A model generated the notes under the pieces. That model saw only the letters and a program-made list of their open reading frames with translations, searched no databases and had not been told where the DNA came from. From Desulfatirhabdium butyrativorans (GTDB lineage Bacteria > Desulfobacterota > Desulfobacteria > Desulfobacterales > JAIFKL01), in contig DZCT01000015.1 of assembly GCA_022736535.1 (NCBI GenBank), positions 6,254-22,872 on the forward strand: DNA of 16,619 nucleotides, given 5' to 3'. Positions 1 through 6,397 of this stretch are shown in pieces (the first letter of the stretch is position 1; each line of letters starts with the position of its first letter). The position numbers were made by a program, and so were the translations under genes.

Positions 1-47
1 CTTTCAAACCGGAGATACTGGTCGAGACGATAGAGAAATATTTGTAA
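1..47 (+). CDS. C-terminal end of a response regulator (partial)
   Basis: Only the last 14 codons and the TAA stop (45-47) are inside the window, read from base 3. The peptide begins FKPEILVETIEKYL. An F-K-P-E-x-L run followed by an amphipathic helix is what normally follows the conserved Lys-Pro of a CheY-like receiver (KPFxPExLL). With a complete single-domain regulator directly downstream, this would give two tandem CheY-like genes, as in PilG/PilH. Identification rests on 14 residues and on context; another receiver-ended protein such as a hybrid kinase is equally possible. Confidence 0.5.
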   Translation, partial: FKPEILVETIEKYL

Positions 48-163
48 ATTGAGAAGTGAGAAGTGAGAATTGAAAAGTGAGAAAGTACTGAGTTCTGAGT
101 GCTGAGGACTCAGCACTCAGCCCTTCAGCCCTCAGCACTCCTATTTCCCAATTCCCAATTCCC
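48..163. repeat. composite intergenic palindrome
   Basis: The gap between the two regulators is almost entirely repeat. It starts with GAGAAGTGAGAAGTGAGAAT-type heptamers and ends with TTCCCAATTCCC. The core is a perfect hairpin: CTGAGTGCTGAG (95-106), a 2-nt loop, then CTCAGCACTCAG (109-120). The same 12-bp arms recur at 6922-6968. The element stops right where the next Shine-Dalgarno (164-172) begins. There is no U-run after the stem, so it is not an obvious intrinsic terminator. Confidence 0.85.
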
Positions 164-172
164 AAAAGGAGG
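164..172 (+). promoter_or_regulatory. ribosome binding site for the response regulator
   Basis: AAAAGGAGG lies 4 nt before the ATG at 177. It decides the start against the upstream in-frame ATG at 99, which would add 26 residues encoded by the intergenic palindrome. Confidence 0.85.
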
Positions 173-176
173 CGTC

Positions 177-548
177 ATGAGTCAGGTAAAAATACTGGTG
201 GCGGATGACAGTCCCACCCATCTGAAATTGGTGAGCGGACCGCTTACGGAAGCGGGCTACGAAGTGGTCACCGCATCCGACGGAGAAGAGGCATTGAAGA
301 AAGTGGAAAGCGAAAAACCTGCCGTAGCGGTTTTGGACGTGGTGATGCCTAAAATCAACGGATTCAAAGTCTGCCGGGAGATCAAAAGTTCCCCCGGCAT
401 GAAGCATATCAAGGTCATATTATGTACCAGCAAAACCCAGGAAAGCGACAGATTCTGGGGAGAAAAGCAGGGAGCGGATATCTATATGACAAAGCCTTTC
501 TCGGAAAAAGAACTGCTGGCGCATATAGCCGCGCTGCTGGGGAAGTAA
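177..548 (+). CDS. single-domain CheY-like response regulator (PilG/PilH type)
   Basis: The product has 123 residues and is one receiver domain. It should take phosphate from the CheA encoded downstream and pass the signal to a motor or pilus target. Seen in the sequence: the acidic pair D10-D11, the phosphoacceptor D54 in VLDVVMPK, the switch threonine T84 in ILCTSK, and the conserved K106-P107. All key receiver residues are present and there is no output domain. The IxGFxVCR segment and the K-P-F-S-E-K-E-L-L tail resemble the PilG/PilH/PatA branch more than classical CheY. It is the first complete gene of the chemosensory operon, 32 nt upstream of a CheW gene. Which of the PilG or PilH roles it fills cannot be decided from sequence alone. 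Confidence 0.9.
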   Translation: MSQVKILVADDSPTHLKLVSGPLTEAGYEVVTASDGEEALKKVESEKPAVAVLDVVMPKINGFKVCREIKSSPGMKHIKVILCTSKTQESDRFWGEKQGADIYMTKPFSEKELLAHIAALLGK

Positions 549-570
549 AACCGGGGCAGGCATCGTGGCG

Positions 571-577
571 GGGAGGG
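571..577 (+). promoter_or_regulatory. ribosome binding site for the GTG-started CheW
   Basis: GGGAGGG lies 3 nt before GTG 581. It supports this non-ATG start. The upstream in-frame ATG at 422 lies inside the regulator gene and would add 53 residues of out-of-frame regulator sequence. Confidence 0.6.
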
Positions 578-580
578 TCT

Positions 581-1189
581 GTGGATACAGATATTTCATT
601 GGAAAAACTGATAGCGGAAATAGACGGGCAGATCGGGAGCGAAACATCGCCTCTTTCCGGTGATCACGCTGCTCCGACGGCGCTCCGGGGCCCCGCATCG
701 GCCCGCAGCCAGTATATCACCTTTTTTTTGGAAGAGATATTTTTGGCTGTGCCGATTTCCAGCGCATCGGAAATCGGCAGAGACCCGGCAGTCACACGTT
801 TGCCGAATCTGCCGGAATGGGTGCTGGGGGTCAGCAACATCAGGGGTGAAATCATTTCCATTGTTGACCTGAAAGCGTTTATGGGACTTCCCGCACACCG
901 GGGCAAAAAAATCCGCCGCTTTATCGTTCTCAGCGACACGCTGATGAAAGTCGGCATAGCGGTTGACCGGATTGCCGGCATTTTCACAACCGCGTCCTTG
1001 TCGGACAAAGACCGTATTCACAGCAGCCCTTATAAGGAAGCAGGAGAGATTTCCGCGTTTATTTCCGGGGTGGTCGCGGCAGGACAGAATTTTCCCGAAG
1101 TCTCGGAACGCGGCAGACTGCTCAACATTCTGGATGTCAAAAAACTTTTATCTTCTCCGCGTATGACAGCCTTCAGGAGTGAGAAGTGA
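581..1189 (+). CDS. cheW: CheW-type coupling protein (PilI-like)
   Basis: The product has 202 residues from the GTG start. CheW scaffolds couple a chemoreceptor to CheA in a cytoplasmic array. An N-terminal acidic, low-complexity tail (about 1-43) precedes a single CheW domain (about 44-195). The domain shows the opening strand YITFFLEEIFLAVP, the diagnostic GVSNIRGEIISIVDL motif near residues 87-101, and the second-subdomain strand VGIAVDRIAGIF. It sits between the response regulator and the CheA gene, matching PilI next to the kinase. The last residues and the TGA stop come from a GAGAAGTGAG intergenic repeat, so the native C-terminus may have been trimmed or replaced. CheW identity is secure; the start is good but not certain. 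Confidence 0.9.
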   Translation: MDTDISLEKLIAEIDGQIGSETSPLSGDHAAPTALRGPASARSQYITFFLEEIFLAVPISSASEIGRDPAVTRLPNLPEWVLGVSNIRGEIISIVDLKAFMGLPAHRGKKIRRFIVLSDTLMKVGIAVDRIAGIFTTASLSDKDRIHSSPYKEAGEISAFISGVVAAGQNFPEVSERGRLLNILDVKKLLSSPRMTAFRSEK

Positions 1190-1242
1190 GAAGCGGGAAA
1201 TGAGAAATGAGAAATGAGAAATGAGAAGCCTCGTTCGGAGGC
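1178..1242. repeat. GAGAAATGA heptamer tract and small hairpin between cheW and cheA
   Basis: A run of imperfect 7-bp units (GAGAAGT, GAGAAAT) begins within the last codons of the upstream CheW gene and continues to about 1228. It is followed by the hairpin GCCTC-GTTCG-GAGGC (1228-1242). The CheW stop codon (1187-1189) lies in the first units. The CheA Shine-Dalgarno GAGGAAAGG (1255-1263) follows 12 nt later. Confidence 0.8.
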
Positions 1243-1266
1243 AGAATCTTTGCAGAGGAAAGGCTT

Positions 1267-4200
1267 ATGCCGAGAACGTCTGACAGCGAAATCGTTCAAG
1301 GATACATTGAAGAGGTAAAGACTTATATTCCCTCGCTGCTGTCGGGACTCGAAGCGCTGTCGGCAGCAGCGTCCGGGGGGCAGGGTCTGCCCCCCGGATC
1401 CGACACTGAAGTCCTTGAGGAAATTCACAGACTGGCGCATACCGTCAAAGGGGCATCCGCTATGGTCGGCATATACGGATTAAGTCAGATTGCTTTCCAG
1501 ATGGAAGATGCGCTCGACGAGATACTCGCGGGAAATCTTGTTTTCACTCACGAGACATTTCAGGTCATGTCCGGCACAGTGGAACATTTTCAGACTTATT
1601 GCAGGGATTTTCCCGAACGCGGGGTTGCCTCGCAGAAACTGCTCAGAGAAACGGTTCTGGCTTTCAGACGGCTGCGGAACATGCCTCCCCGGGAAGATGA
1701 AAATGTTCTGGCAAAACTGCTTGACAGAGTTCCCGAATACGAAGGCGGCGCGTTTGAGGGGGAAGAGTCGCGGGAAAAAGATGAGTCCCCGGCGCAGCAT
1801 CGGAAACCGGATATTCCGGATATAAAAGAAAGTTTCTCGGTTTCCGACGCTCCCCTGCTGTCCGAACTGTCCGAGCTCAACGAAGATGAGGCATCTCTGA
1901 TCGCCATGCTGACCGATGTCCCGGAACCGGAAAGCGACATAATAGGAGAAATACCCGGGTATTTTCCGGAAATGTCTGAAGACAGCGTCGCCGGAATCCC
2001 CCCGGGGGATGAAAACAGTGTATGTCCTTCCGCGCTGTCTCCGGAATTTATGGAAAGTTTTTATGAGGAAGCCGAAGAACATTTTCAGGATATGCGGGTT
2101 TCTTTAAAGATTCTGGGGTCCCGGGTCGCATCGCCGGTTCCCCTCTCTCCGAGTTTCCGGGAAATCATCGCGCAGATCAGGCGTTCGGTGCGTACCCTCA
2201 AGGGTGCGTCCTCGGTGTTGCGTCTGATGAACATTTCTGTCTTTTCCGCAAGGGCAGAGCGTTTTTTAGACTGGCTCTGTGAAAGTGCGACGGAAATCAC
2301 GCCTGAAATTGTCTCGCTGCTGGGTGAATCTGCCGATCTGCTGGAATCTGTTGTCGCTGATCCTGACAGGGAGCATAAGCACAAGGTCAGAAAACTGAGA
2401 GCCGGCTATAAGGACATCATGAACAGGGCGGGTTCCGGTTCGGCAATTTCGCCAACCTTTCCGGAAGAGGAATCCGAGATTCTTCGCTTCCCCTTCGCTT
2501 CGGCTCGGAATGACGCAGAGACGCAAGTCCTTGCGTCTCTGCAAGATGCTGCGTCTCTGCAAGATGCTGCGTCTCTGCAAAAAGAAGCGGAAAAGAATTT
2601 CCGCACTCCGGGTGACAAAGCGGACGCGCAGAATGACAGGGTGAGCCGGGTGTCCGCGCCGGCAGAGGCATGCCCCGGCCAAGCCCTTGCCGGCCTTGAT
2701 CCCGAACTGCTGGCAAGTTTTTATGAAGAAGCGGAAGGGCATTTGCAGGATATGGCGCGTTTGGCAGGGATGCTGGAATCTCAGATCAGCGTGCAACATC
2801 CGGTATCTCCCGAACACAGGGAAATTTTACGTCAGATTCGGCGTTCTGTCCATACGCTGAAAGGAGCGGCAGCGGCCGTCGGGCTTTCAAATGTTTCCTC
2901 CTTTGCCCACAGCGCCGAAGACCTTTCAGACTGGCTCTATGAATCCGCGGCAGACATCAGCCCTGAAGAGATTGCTTTGCTGGCGCAGTCCGGCGATCTT
3001 CTGGAAAGTCTTGTGGCGGATCCCGGCAATGCGCGGGAATCTGAAGTCCGCGCCCTGCGGGAGAAATTGCAGGCGAAAACAGGGGCGGTTGGGGCGGGGT
3101 TCGGGGTTCGGGGTACGGGGTCAGCGGAGTCTGCTCCGGAGCGGAGCAGAGATGCAGAAATTGCAGCAGAGACGCGTCATTTTGCAGAGACGCACTGCAG
3201 TGCGTCTCTGCAGCCTTCCCCATCCAAAACGCTGAGGGTCAGCATGGACCGGCTGGATGATATGGTCAGTCTTGCAGGCGAGCTGATGATTGCGCTCTCA
3301 GCCTTTGATCAGGGAATGAATGCTTTCAGACAGGCGGCAAGTGATCTTGATCTGGCGCGGGAGCGGCTGCGGAACATTGCCCGGGACATGGAAATCGGCT
3401 ATGAGGGACTGAGCCTGATTTCAGGCTCTATTTTAAGACCTATTTTAAGCATGGGAGGGACGCCGGCGCTGATGTCTGCCGCGGCTGCCCGGGCAGGGGC
3501 AAGCCGTACAGTTGTCGGGCTCGGGAACGCGGATTCACTTCTCACTTCCCACTTATCACTTCCCTTTTCCGAGTTCCCGGAATTTGATCCGCTGGAGCTG
3601 GACCGATATTCCCGTCTGAATCAGATCATCCGTATGCTCAACGAATCCTCTGCGGATGTGGGTGCGCTTGTGATGCTTCTGGCAAATCTGGGCAGCGAAT
3701 TTGACGGCAATCTCACACGGCAGCGGGTACTGTTGAGCGAGCTTCAGGACAAAATGATGCGGGTCCGCACCGCGCCCATGGAGGCCATCAGCAGCCGTCT
3801 TCGCCGGACCGTTCGGGAGCTTTCGGCAAAATTGGGCAAAAACATCCGCTTTGTCATAGAAGGGGAAGACCTCGAATTGGACCGGGAGATATGGGAAAAG
3901 ATAGCGGATCCCCTGATGCACCTGCTGCGCAATGCAGCCGACCACGGCATCGAAGCCCCGCAGCAGCGGCAGGCTTCGGGAAAACCGCCGACGGGTCTGC
4001 TGAAGCTCTCCGCCTCCCGTGAGGGCAATCAGGCTGTGTTCCGTATTTCCGACGACGGTTCGGGAATAGATACGGAAGCTGTCCGGCGGGCAGCGTTCCG
4101 TCTCGGCATTTCGGAAAAAAGAGCCGCTGAAATGTCGGAAGAAGAACTCTTTTCGCTTATTTTTCAGCCCGGATTCAGCACCCGTGAACAGATCAGCGAG

Positions 4201-5232
4201 ATTTCCGGCAGAGGCGTGGGAATGGATGTGGTCAGACAGAATACAGAGTCGCTCAAAGGCTCGATCCGGGTGATTTCCGCCCTCGGGAAGGGGACCCGTT
4301 TCACGCTGCGGGTTCCCATGACATTGGCGGTCATACGGGGGCTTCTGTTTACAGCCGGGGGACATAAATTTGCGCTCGCGCTCAACGACCTGAAAGAGAT
4401 CATCCGCATTTCCCGAAACGACATCATTCCGGGACCGCCGCAGGAACTGGTCCGAATCGGAGAAGAGATCATGCCGATTTATGATGCGGCAAGCCTGCTG
4501 AATATCAGGGATGGGTACGGGGTACGGGGTACGGGGGCAGAGGAATTCTCAATCCTCACTTCTCACTACTTCTCACTTCTCACTTCCTCTCCCCTGGTCC
4601 TTGCGGTGGGAGCGGAAGAGCGTCGGGCGGCGCTGATAGCGGATACGCTGGAGGGACAGCGGGAACTGGTGATTAAAAGTACGGGGAGTCATCTGAGATA
4701 TGTCAGAGGCATCTCCGGGGTGACAGTGATGGGTGACGGCAGCGTGGTGCCGATATTGAATATCGCGGAACTGCTGGATTCAGAGGCAGGAGGTCAGGGT
4801 ACGGAAGCCGAGCGGGCTTCTCACTTCTCACTTCTCACTTCTCACTTCTCACTCCCCCCTCCCCCCCTTCAGATCATGATAGTGGATGACTCGGTGAGCA
4901 TCCGTCAGTCCATTGCAAGACTGATGGAGGAACAGGGCTGGCAGGTCACTGCTGCCAAAGACGGGATAGATGCGCTGGAGAAATTAGGCGCCCGCGGGAT
5001 TCCGGACCTGATTGTGCTGGATATAGAAATGCCCCGCATGAACGGCTATGAATTTCTCAATGCGCTGCGCGTACAGCCGGCATATCGGGAGATACCGGTC
5101 ATCATGCTGACCTCAAGGGCGGCAGGAAAGCATCGGGACAAGGCAATGGGGCTGGGGGCAAAGGGTTATGTCATAAAGCCCTATAATAACGAGGAATTTA
5201 TAGCACTTATTTTGCAGTTGACGAAGCGGTGA
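1267..5232 (+). CDS. cheA: hybrid CheA histidine kinase, three HPt-like domains plus receiver (ChpA/PilL-like)
   Basis: The product has 1321 residues and phosphorylates response regulators under receptor control. HPt1 carries H58 in HTVKGAS. HPt2 (about 255-380) has R309 where the phospho-histidine should be. HPt3 (about 475-600) has H529 in HTLKGAA. HPt2 and HPt3 are clear tandem duplicates. The dimerisation region is about 655-870. The ATPase shows the N box LLRNAADHGIE (886-896), DDGSGID (929-935), FQPGFST (966-972) and GRGVGMD (981-987). A CheW-like P5 domain (about 1014-1170) follows. The receiver has D1207-D1208, phosphoacceptor D1252, T1282 and K1304. ATG 1267 has GAGGAAAGG in front. 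Multiple HPts and a C-terminal receiver are typical of ChpA/PilL. Five repeat-derived segments lie in linkers (about 404-440, 611-648, 755-766, 1083-1108, 1184-1200), which is unusual. Confidence 0.95.
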   Translation: MPRTSDSEIVQGYIEEVKTYIPSLLSGLEALSAAASGGQGLPPGSDTEVLEEIHRLAHTVKGASAMVGIYGLSQIAFQMEDALDEILAGNLVFTHETFQVMSGTVEHFQTYCRDFPERGVASQKLLRETVLAFRRLRNMPPREDENVLAKLLDRVPEYEGGAFEGEESREKDESPAQHRKPDIPDIKESFSVSDAPLLSELSELNEDEASLIAMLTDVPEPESDIIGEIPGYFPEMSEDSVAGIPPGDENSVCPSALSPEFMESFYEEAEEHFQDMRVSLKILGSRVASPVPLSPSFREIIAQIRRSVRTLKGASSVLRLMNISVFSARAERFLDWLCESATEITPEIVSLLGESADLLESVVADPDREHKHKVRKLRAGYKDIMNRAGSGSAISPTFPEEESEILRFPFASARNDAETQVLASLQDAASLQDAASLQKEAEKNFRTPGDKADAQNDRVSRVSAPAEACPGQALAGLDPELLASFYEEAEGHLQDMARLAGMLESQISVQHPVSPEHREILRQIRRSVHTLKGAAAAVGLSNVSSFAHSAEDLSDWLYESAADISPEEIALLAQSGDLLESLVADPGNARESEVRALREKLQAKTGAVGAGFGVRGTGSAESAPERSRDAEIAAETRHFAETHCSASLQPSPSKTLRVSMDRLDDMVSLAGELMIALSAFDQGMNAFRQAASDLDLARERLRNIARDMEIGYEGLSLISGSILRPILSMGGTPALMSAAAARAGASRTVVGLGNADSLLTSHLSLPFSEFPEFDPLELDRYSRLNQIIRMLNESSADVGALVMLLANLGSEFDGNLTRQRVLLSELQDKMMRVRTAPMEAISSRLRRTVRELSAKLGKNIRFVIEGEDLELDREIWEKIADPLMHLLRNAADHGIEAPQQRQASGKPPTGLLKLSASREGNQAVFRISDDGSGIDTEAVRRAAFRLGISEKRAAEMSEEELFSLIFQPGFSTREQISEISGRGVGMDVVRQNTESLKGSIRVISALGKGTRFTLRVPMTLAVIRGLLFTAGGHKFALALNDLKEIIRISRNDIIPGPPQELVRIGEEIMPIYDAASLLNIRDGYGVRGTGAEEFSILTSHYFSLLTSSPLVLAVGAEERRAALIADTLEGQRELVIKSTGSHLRYVRGISGVTVMGDGSVVPILNIAELLDSEAGGQGTEAERASHFSLLTSHFSLPPPPLQIMIVDDSVSIRQSIARLMEEQGWQVTAAKDGIDALEKLGARGIPDLIVLDIEMPRMNGYEFLNALRVQPAYREIPVIMLTSRAAGKHRDKAMGLGAKGYVIKPYNNEEFIALILQLTKR
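2478..2580. repeat. repeat cluster inside cheA, linker between HPt2 and HPt3
   Basis: Two families are joined here. Bases 2478-2514 are a GATTCTTCGC...CGGAATGAC element also seen, inverted, at 10129-10157. Bases 2515-2542 are a perfect palindrome: GCAGAGACGCAA, 4-nt loop, TTGCGTCTCTGC. Its right half is then copied twice as an 18-bp direct repeat (2543-2560 and 2561-2578), giving the tandem peptide DAASLQ. The reading frame stays open throughout. Confidence 0.9.
3097..3211. repeat. repeat cluster inside cheA, linker between HPt3 and dimerisation region
   Basis: Three elements are adjacent. GGGTTCGGGGTTCGGGGTAC-type sequence (3097-3120) encodes GFGVRGTG. A hairpin TCTGCTCCG-GAG-CGGAGCAGA spans 3130-3150. 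GCAGAGACGC half-copies lead into a perfect 28-bp palindrome (3184-3211, arms GCAGAGACGCACTG and CAGTGCGTCTCTGC). Together they supply most of residues 611-648. Confidence 0.9.
3535..3566. repeat. TCACTTCTCACTTCCCAC repeat inside cheA dimerisation region
   Basis: A short imperfect TTCTCAC heptamer tract encodes SLLTSHLSLP (about residues 757-766), ahead of the conserved FDPLELDRYSRL helix. The strand orientation is the stop-free one, opposite to the intergenic copies at 48-90 and 1178-1228. Confidence 0.75.
4513..4588. repeat. GGGTACGGGG plus TTCTCAC repeats inside the cheA P5 domain
   Basis: Bases 4513-4536 are three GGGTACGG units encoding GYGVRGTG, nearly the same peptide and the same phase as at 3097-3120. 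An imperfect TTCTCAC tract follows (about 4550-4588), encoding SILTSHYFSLLTSS. The segment lies between IYDAASLLNIRDG and PLVLAVGAEERRAAL, that is, in the middle of the CheW-like P5 fold. Confidence 0.85.
4818..4867. repeat. five perfect TTCTCAC heptamers plus C tracts at the P5-receiver junction of cheA
   Basis: Units occupy 4818-4824, 4825-4831, 4832-4838, 4839-4845 and 4846-4852, followed by C6 (4854-4859), T and C7 (4861-4867). They encode SHFSLLTSHFSLPPPP between the P5 domain and the receiver. Seven is not a multiple of three, so a change of one unit shifts the frame before the receiver. Confidence 0.9.
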
Positions 5233-5247
5233 AAGGGGTTTGTCTGA

Positions 5248-5563
5248 GGGAGGAATTTTTCTCGCAAAGCGCGCGAAGAGCGCTAAGAAAAGCCTTTAAA
5301 ATATTGTATTCTTCTTTGCGACCTTTGCGTGCTTTGAGAGAAACACCCTCTGCCCTCTTTTAAAAAAAGGGGGAGGAATTTTTCTCGCAAAGCACGCGAA
5401 GAGCGCTAAGAAAAGCCTTTAAAATATTGTATTCTTCTTTGCGACCTTTGCGTGCTTTGCGAGAAACACCTTTTTTTTCTCGCAAAGCACGCGAAGAGCG
5501 CTAAGAAAAGTCTTTAAAATTTTGTATTCTTCTTTGCGACCTTTGCGTGCTTTGCGAGAAACC
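5248..5563. repeat. three tandem copies of a ~92-bp palindromic repeat; fills the cheA-cheW gap
   Basis: This accounts for most of the 347-bp gap between 5233 and 5579. Copies lie at about 5256-5347, 5379-5470 and 5474-5563. Copies 2 and 3 have perfect 14-bp ends, CTCGCAAAGCACGC and GCGTGCTTTGCGAG (5384-5397 with 5450-5463; 5479-5492 with 5545-5558). Copy 1 carries GCGCGC and GAGAG variants. The centre (TTTAAAAT..TTGTATTCTT) is shared. GGGAGGAA precedes copies 1 and 2. Copy 3 ends 16 nt before the next start codon. No gene or promoter is recognised in the gap. Confidence 0.95.
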
Positions 5564-5579
5564 GGGGGCAGTGACAGGT

Positions 5580-6281
5580 ATGGCGCAATTTTTGCTTTTT
5601 CGGATAAAAGACAGACGATACGGGATTGATCTGCCGCTGGTCAGGGGCATCCGCAGCGCGGGAGCAGAGGGAATGTCTTCGGCTCAGAGTGCGCTGCAAC
5701 TTTCCGGTCTCCTGACAGACAGAAAAGCAGAGACGCAAAATATTGCGTCTCTGCGAGAGACGACCGCGGAAAAACGCTCTCCGAGGCTGATACTGGCTGC
5801 CGCGGGAAACCGCCTGCTGGCGCTCGGCGTCGAGCAGATTGAGCAGGTGATTTCCGCAGCAGATGAGGCGGTTGTCCCGATGTCTCCGATATTTGAAGGC
5901 ATGTCGCTTGACTGCTTTCCCAAGGTTCTGAAACATGCCGGCGAACTGATTCTGGTTCTGAACCCGGAAAGCATTCTGAAATACCGGCTTAGGGAAACAG
6001 GCGATTTTTCTTTTTATCATCCGGGAGAAAAAGACCCGACAGCAGTTCATATAGAGGAAATCGGCTCGGAGATAGATACAGAATTTGATCTGCCGGCATC
6101 GGTGCTGGCGGAAGAGGACGCCGCCGCAATCGCCCGGCGCATAAAGCAGGAGAGCGTTTCCGACATGATTCTCAGAATTTCTTCTCACATATTGGAAAAA
6201 ACCGTATCCCGGGAACTGGGAAGGGTTGAAAAGGTATGGAAATGCAGGGTGGGGAGCTTGGTGCCCGCCCTGCGGAAATGA
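5580..6281 (+). CDS. divergent CheW-like protein with C-terminal extension
   Basis: The product has 233 residues. A CheW-type start, QFLLFRIKDRRYGIDLPLVRGI (residues 3 onward), and a second subdomain, RLLALGVEQIEQVI with a later GELILVLNPESIL, support a coupling-protein fold. The usual central G-x-x-N-x-R-G-x-x-x-P-V-x-D-L motif is not recognisable. At that place is a linker containing the palindrome-encoded AETQNIASLR (residues 50-59). Residues about 140-233 form an acidic, helical extension of unknown function. The final codons and stop derive from a GGTGGG-type repeat (6246-6271). ATG 5580 is chosen because homology begins there; its Shine-Dalgarno is weak. It lies between CheA and a second CheW-like gene. 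A specialised adaptor such as ChpC is possible; the family is likely, the exact role unknown. Confidence 0.75.
   Translation: MAQFLLFRIKDRRYGIDLPLVRGIRSAGAEGMSSAQSALQLSGLLTDRKAETQNIASLRETTAEKRSPRLILAAAGNRLLALGVEQIEQVISAADEAVVPMSPIFEGMSLDCFPKVLKHAGELILVLNPESILKYRLRETGDFSFYHPGEKDPTAVHIEEIGSEIDTEFDLPASVLAEEDAAAIARRIKQESVSDMILRISSHILEKTVSRELGRVEKVWKCRVGSLVPALRK
5727..5754. repeat. GAGACGC palindrome inside the second CheW gene
   Basis: GCAGAGACGCAA (5727-5738), loop AATA, TTGCGTCTCTGC (5743-5754). Both 12-bp arms are identical to the cheA copy at 2515-2542; only the 4-nt loop differs. It is read in the same phase as there, giving AETQNIASLR. Confidence 0.95.
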
Positions 6282-6318
6282 AATTGCGGAAATGTCGGTG
6301 GGCAGCGAGCTGCCCACC
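6246..6318. repeat. paired GGTGGGC hairpins at the 3' end of the second CheW gene
   Basis: An imperfect palindrome AGGGTGGGGAGC...GCCCGCCCT (6246-6271) is followed by GCGGAAATGAAATTGCGGAA and a perfect hairpin GGTGGGCAGC-GA-GCTGCCCACC (6297-6318). GGAAATGAAATTGCGGA recurs after it (6326-6342), so the unit is duplicated. The first copy encodes the last residues of the upstream protein. Related GGTGGGCT..AGCCCACC sequence occurs at 16436-16461. Confidence 0.85.
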
Positions 6319-6349
6319 CTACTACGGAAATGAAATTGCGGAGTCCTGC

Positions 6350-6378
6350 AAACTGAGTTTCTTAAAGAAACTCAGTTT
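6350..6378. repeat. 29-bp AAACTGAG hairpin before the third CheW gene
   Basis: Perfect 14-bp arms AAACTGAGTTTCTT and AAGAAACTCAGTTT flank a single central A. It lies 20 nt before the chosen ATG at 6398. A 29-bp relative is at 11731-11759, also near a gene 5' end. There is no U-run, and the position upstream of a gene argues against a simple terminator. Confidence 0.9.
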
Positions 6379-6397
6379 GTCGGCGGAATTGTTTCAG

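Noticed and set aside
95..120. Intrinsic terminator after the first response regulator
   Set aside because: The stem is strong but has no following T-run, and the same hairpin recurs at 6922-6968 as part of a repeat family.
422..580. Upstream ATG start for the first CheW gene
   Set aside because: It lies inside the response-regulator gene, and a GTG with a good ribosome binding site is present at 581.
3556..4365. Long antisense open frame opposite cheA
   Set aside because: The sense strand encodes conserved kinase motifs; the antisense peptide shows no recognisable domain and is a composition shadow.
5248..5563. Possible CRISPR array
   Set aside because: There are only three copies, each ~92 bp with long internal palindromes. 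The between-copy sequences are very short and not spacer-like, and no cas genes are present.
6236..6397. N-terminal extension of the third CheW protein
   Set aside because: It would translate the tail of the previous gene and two hairpin repeats. CheW homology starts after 6398.
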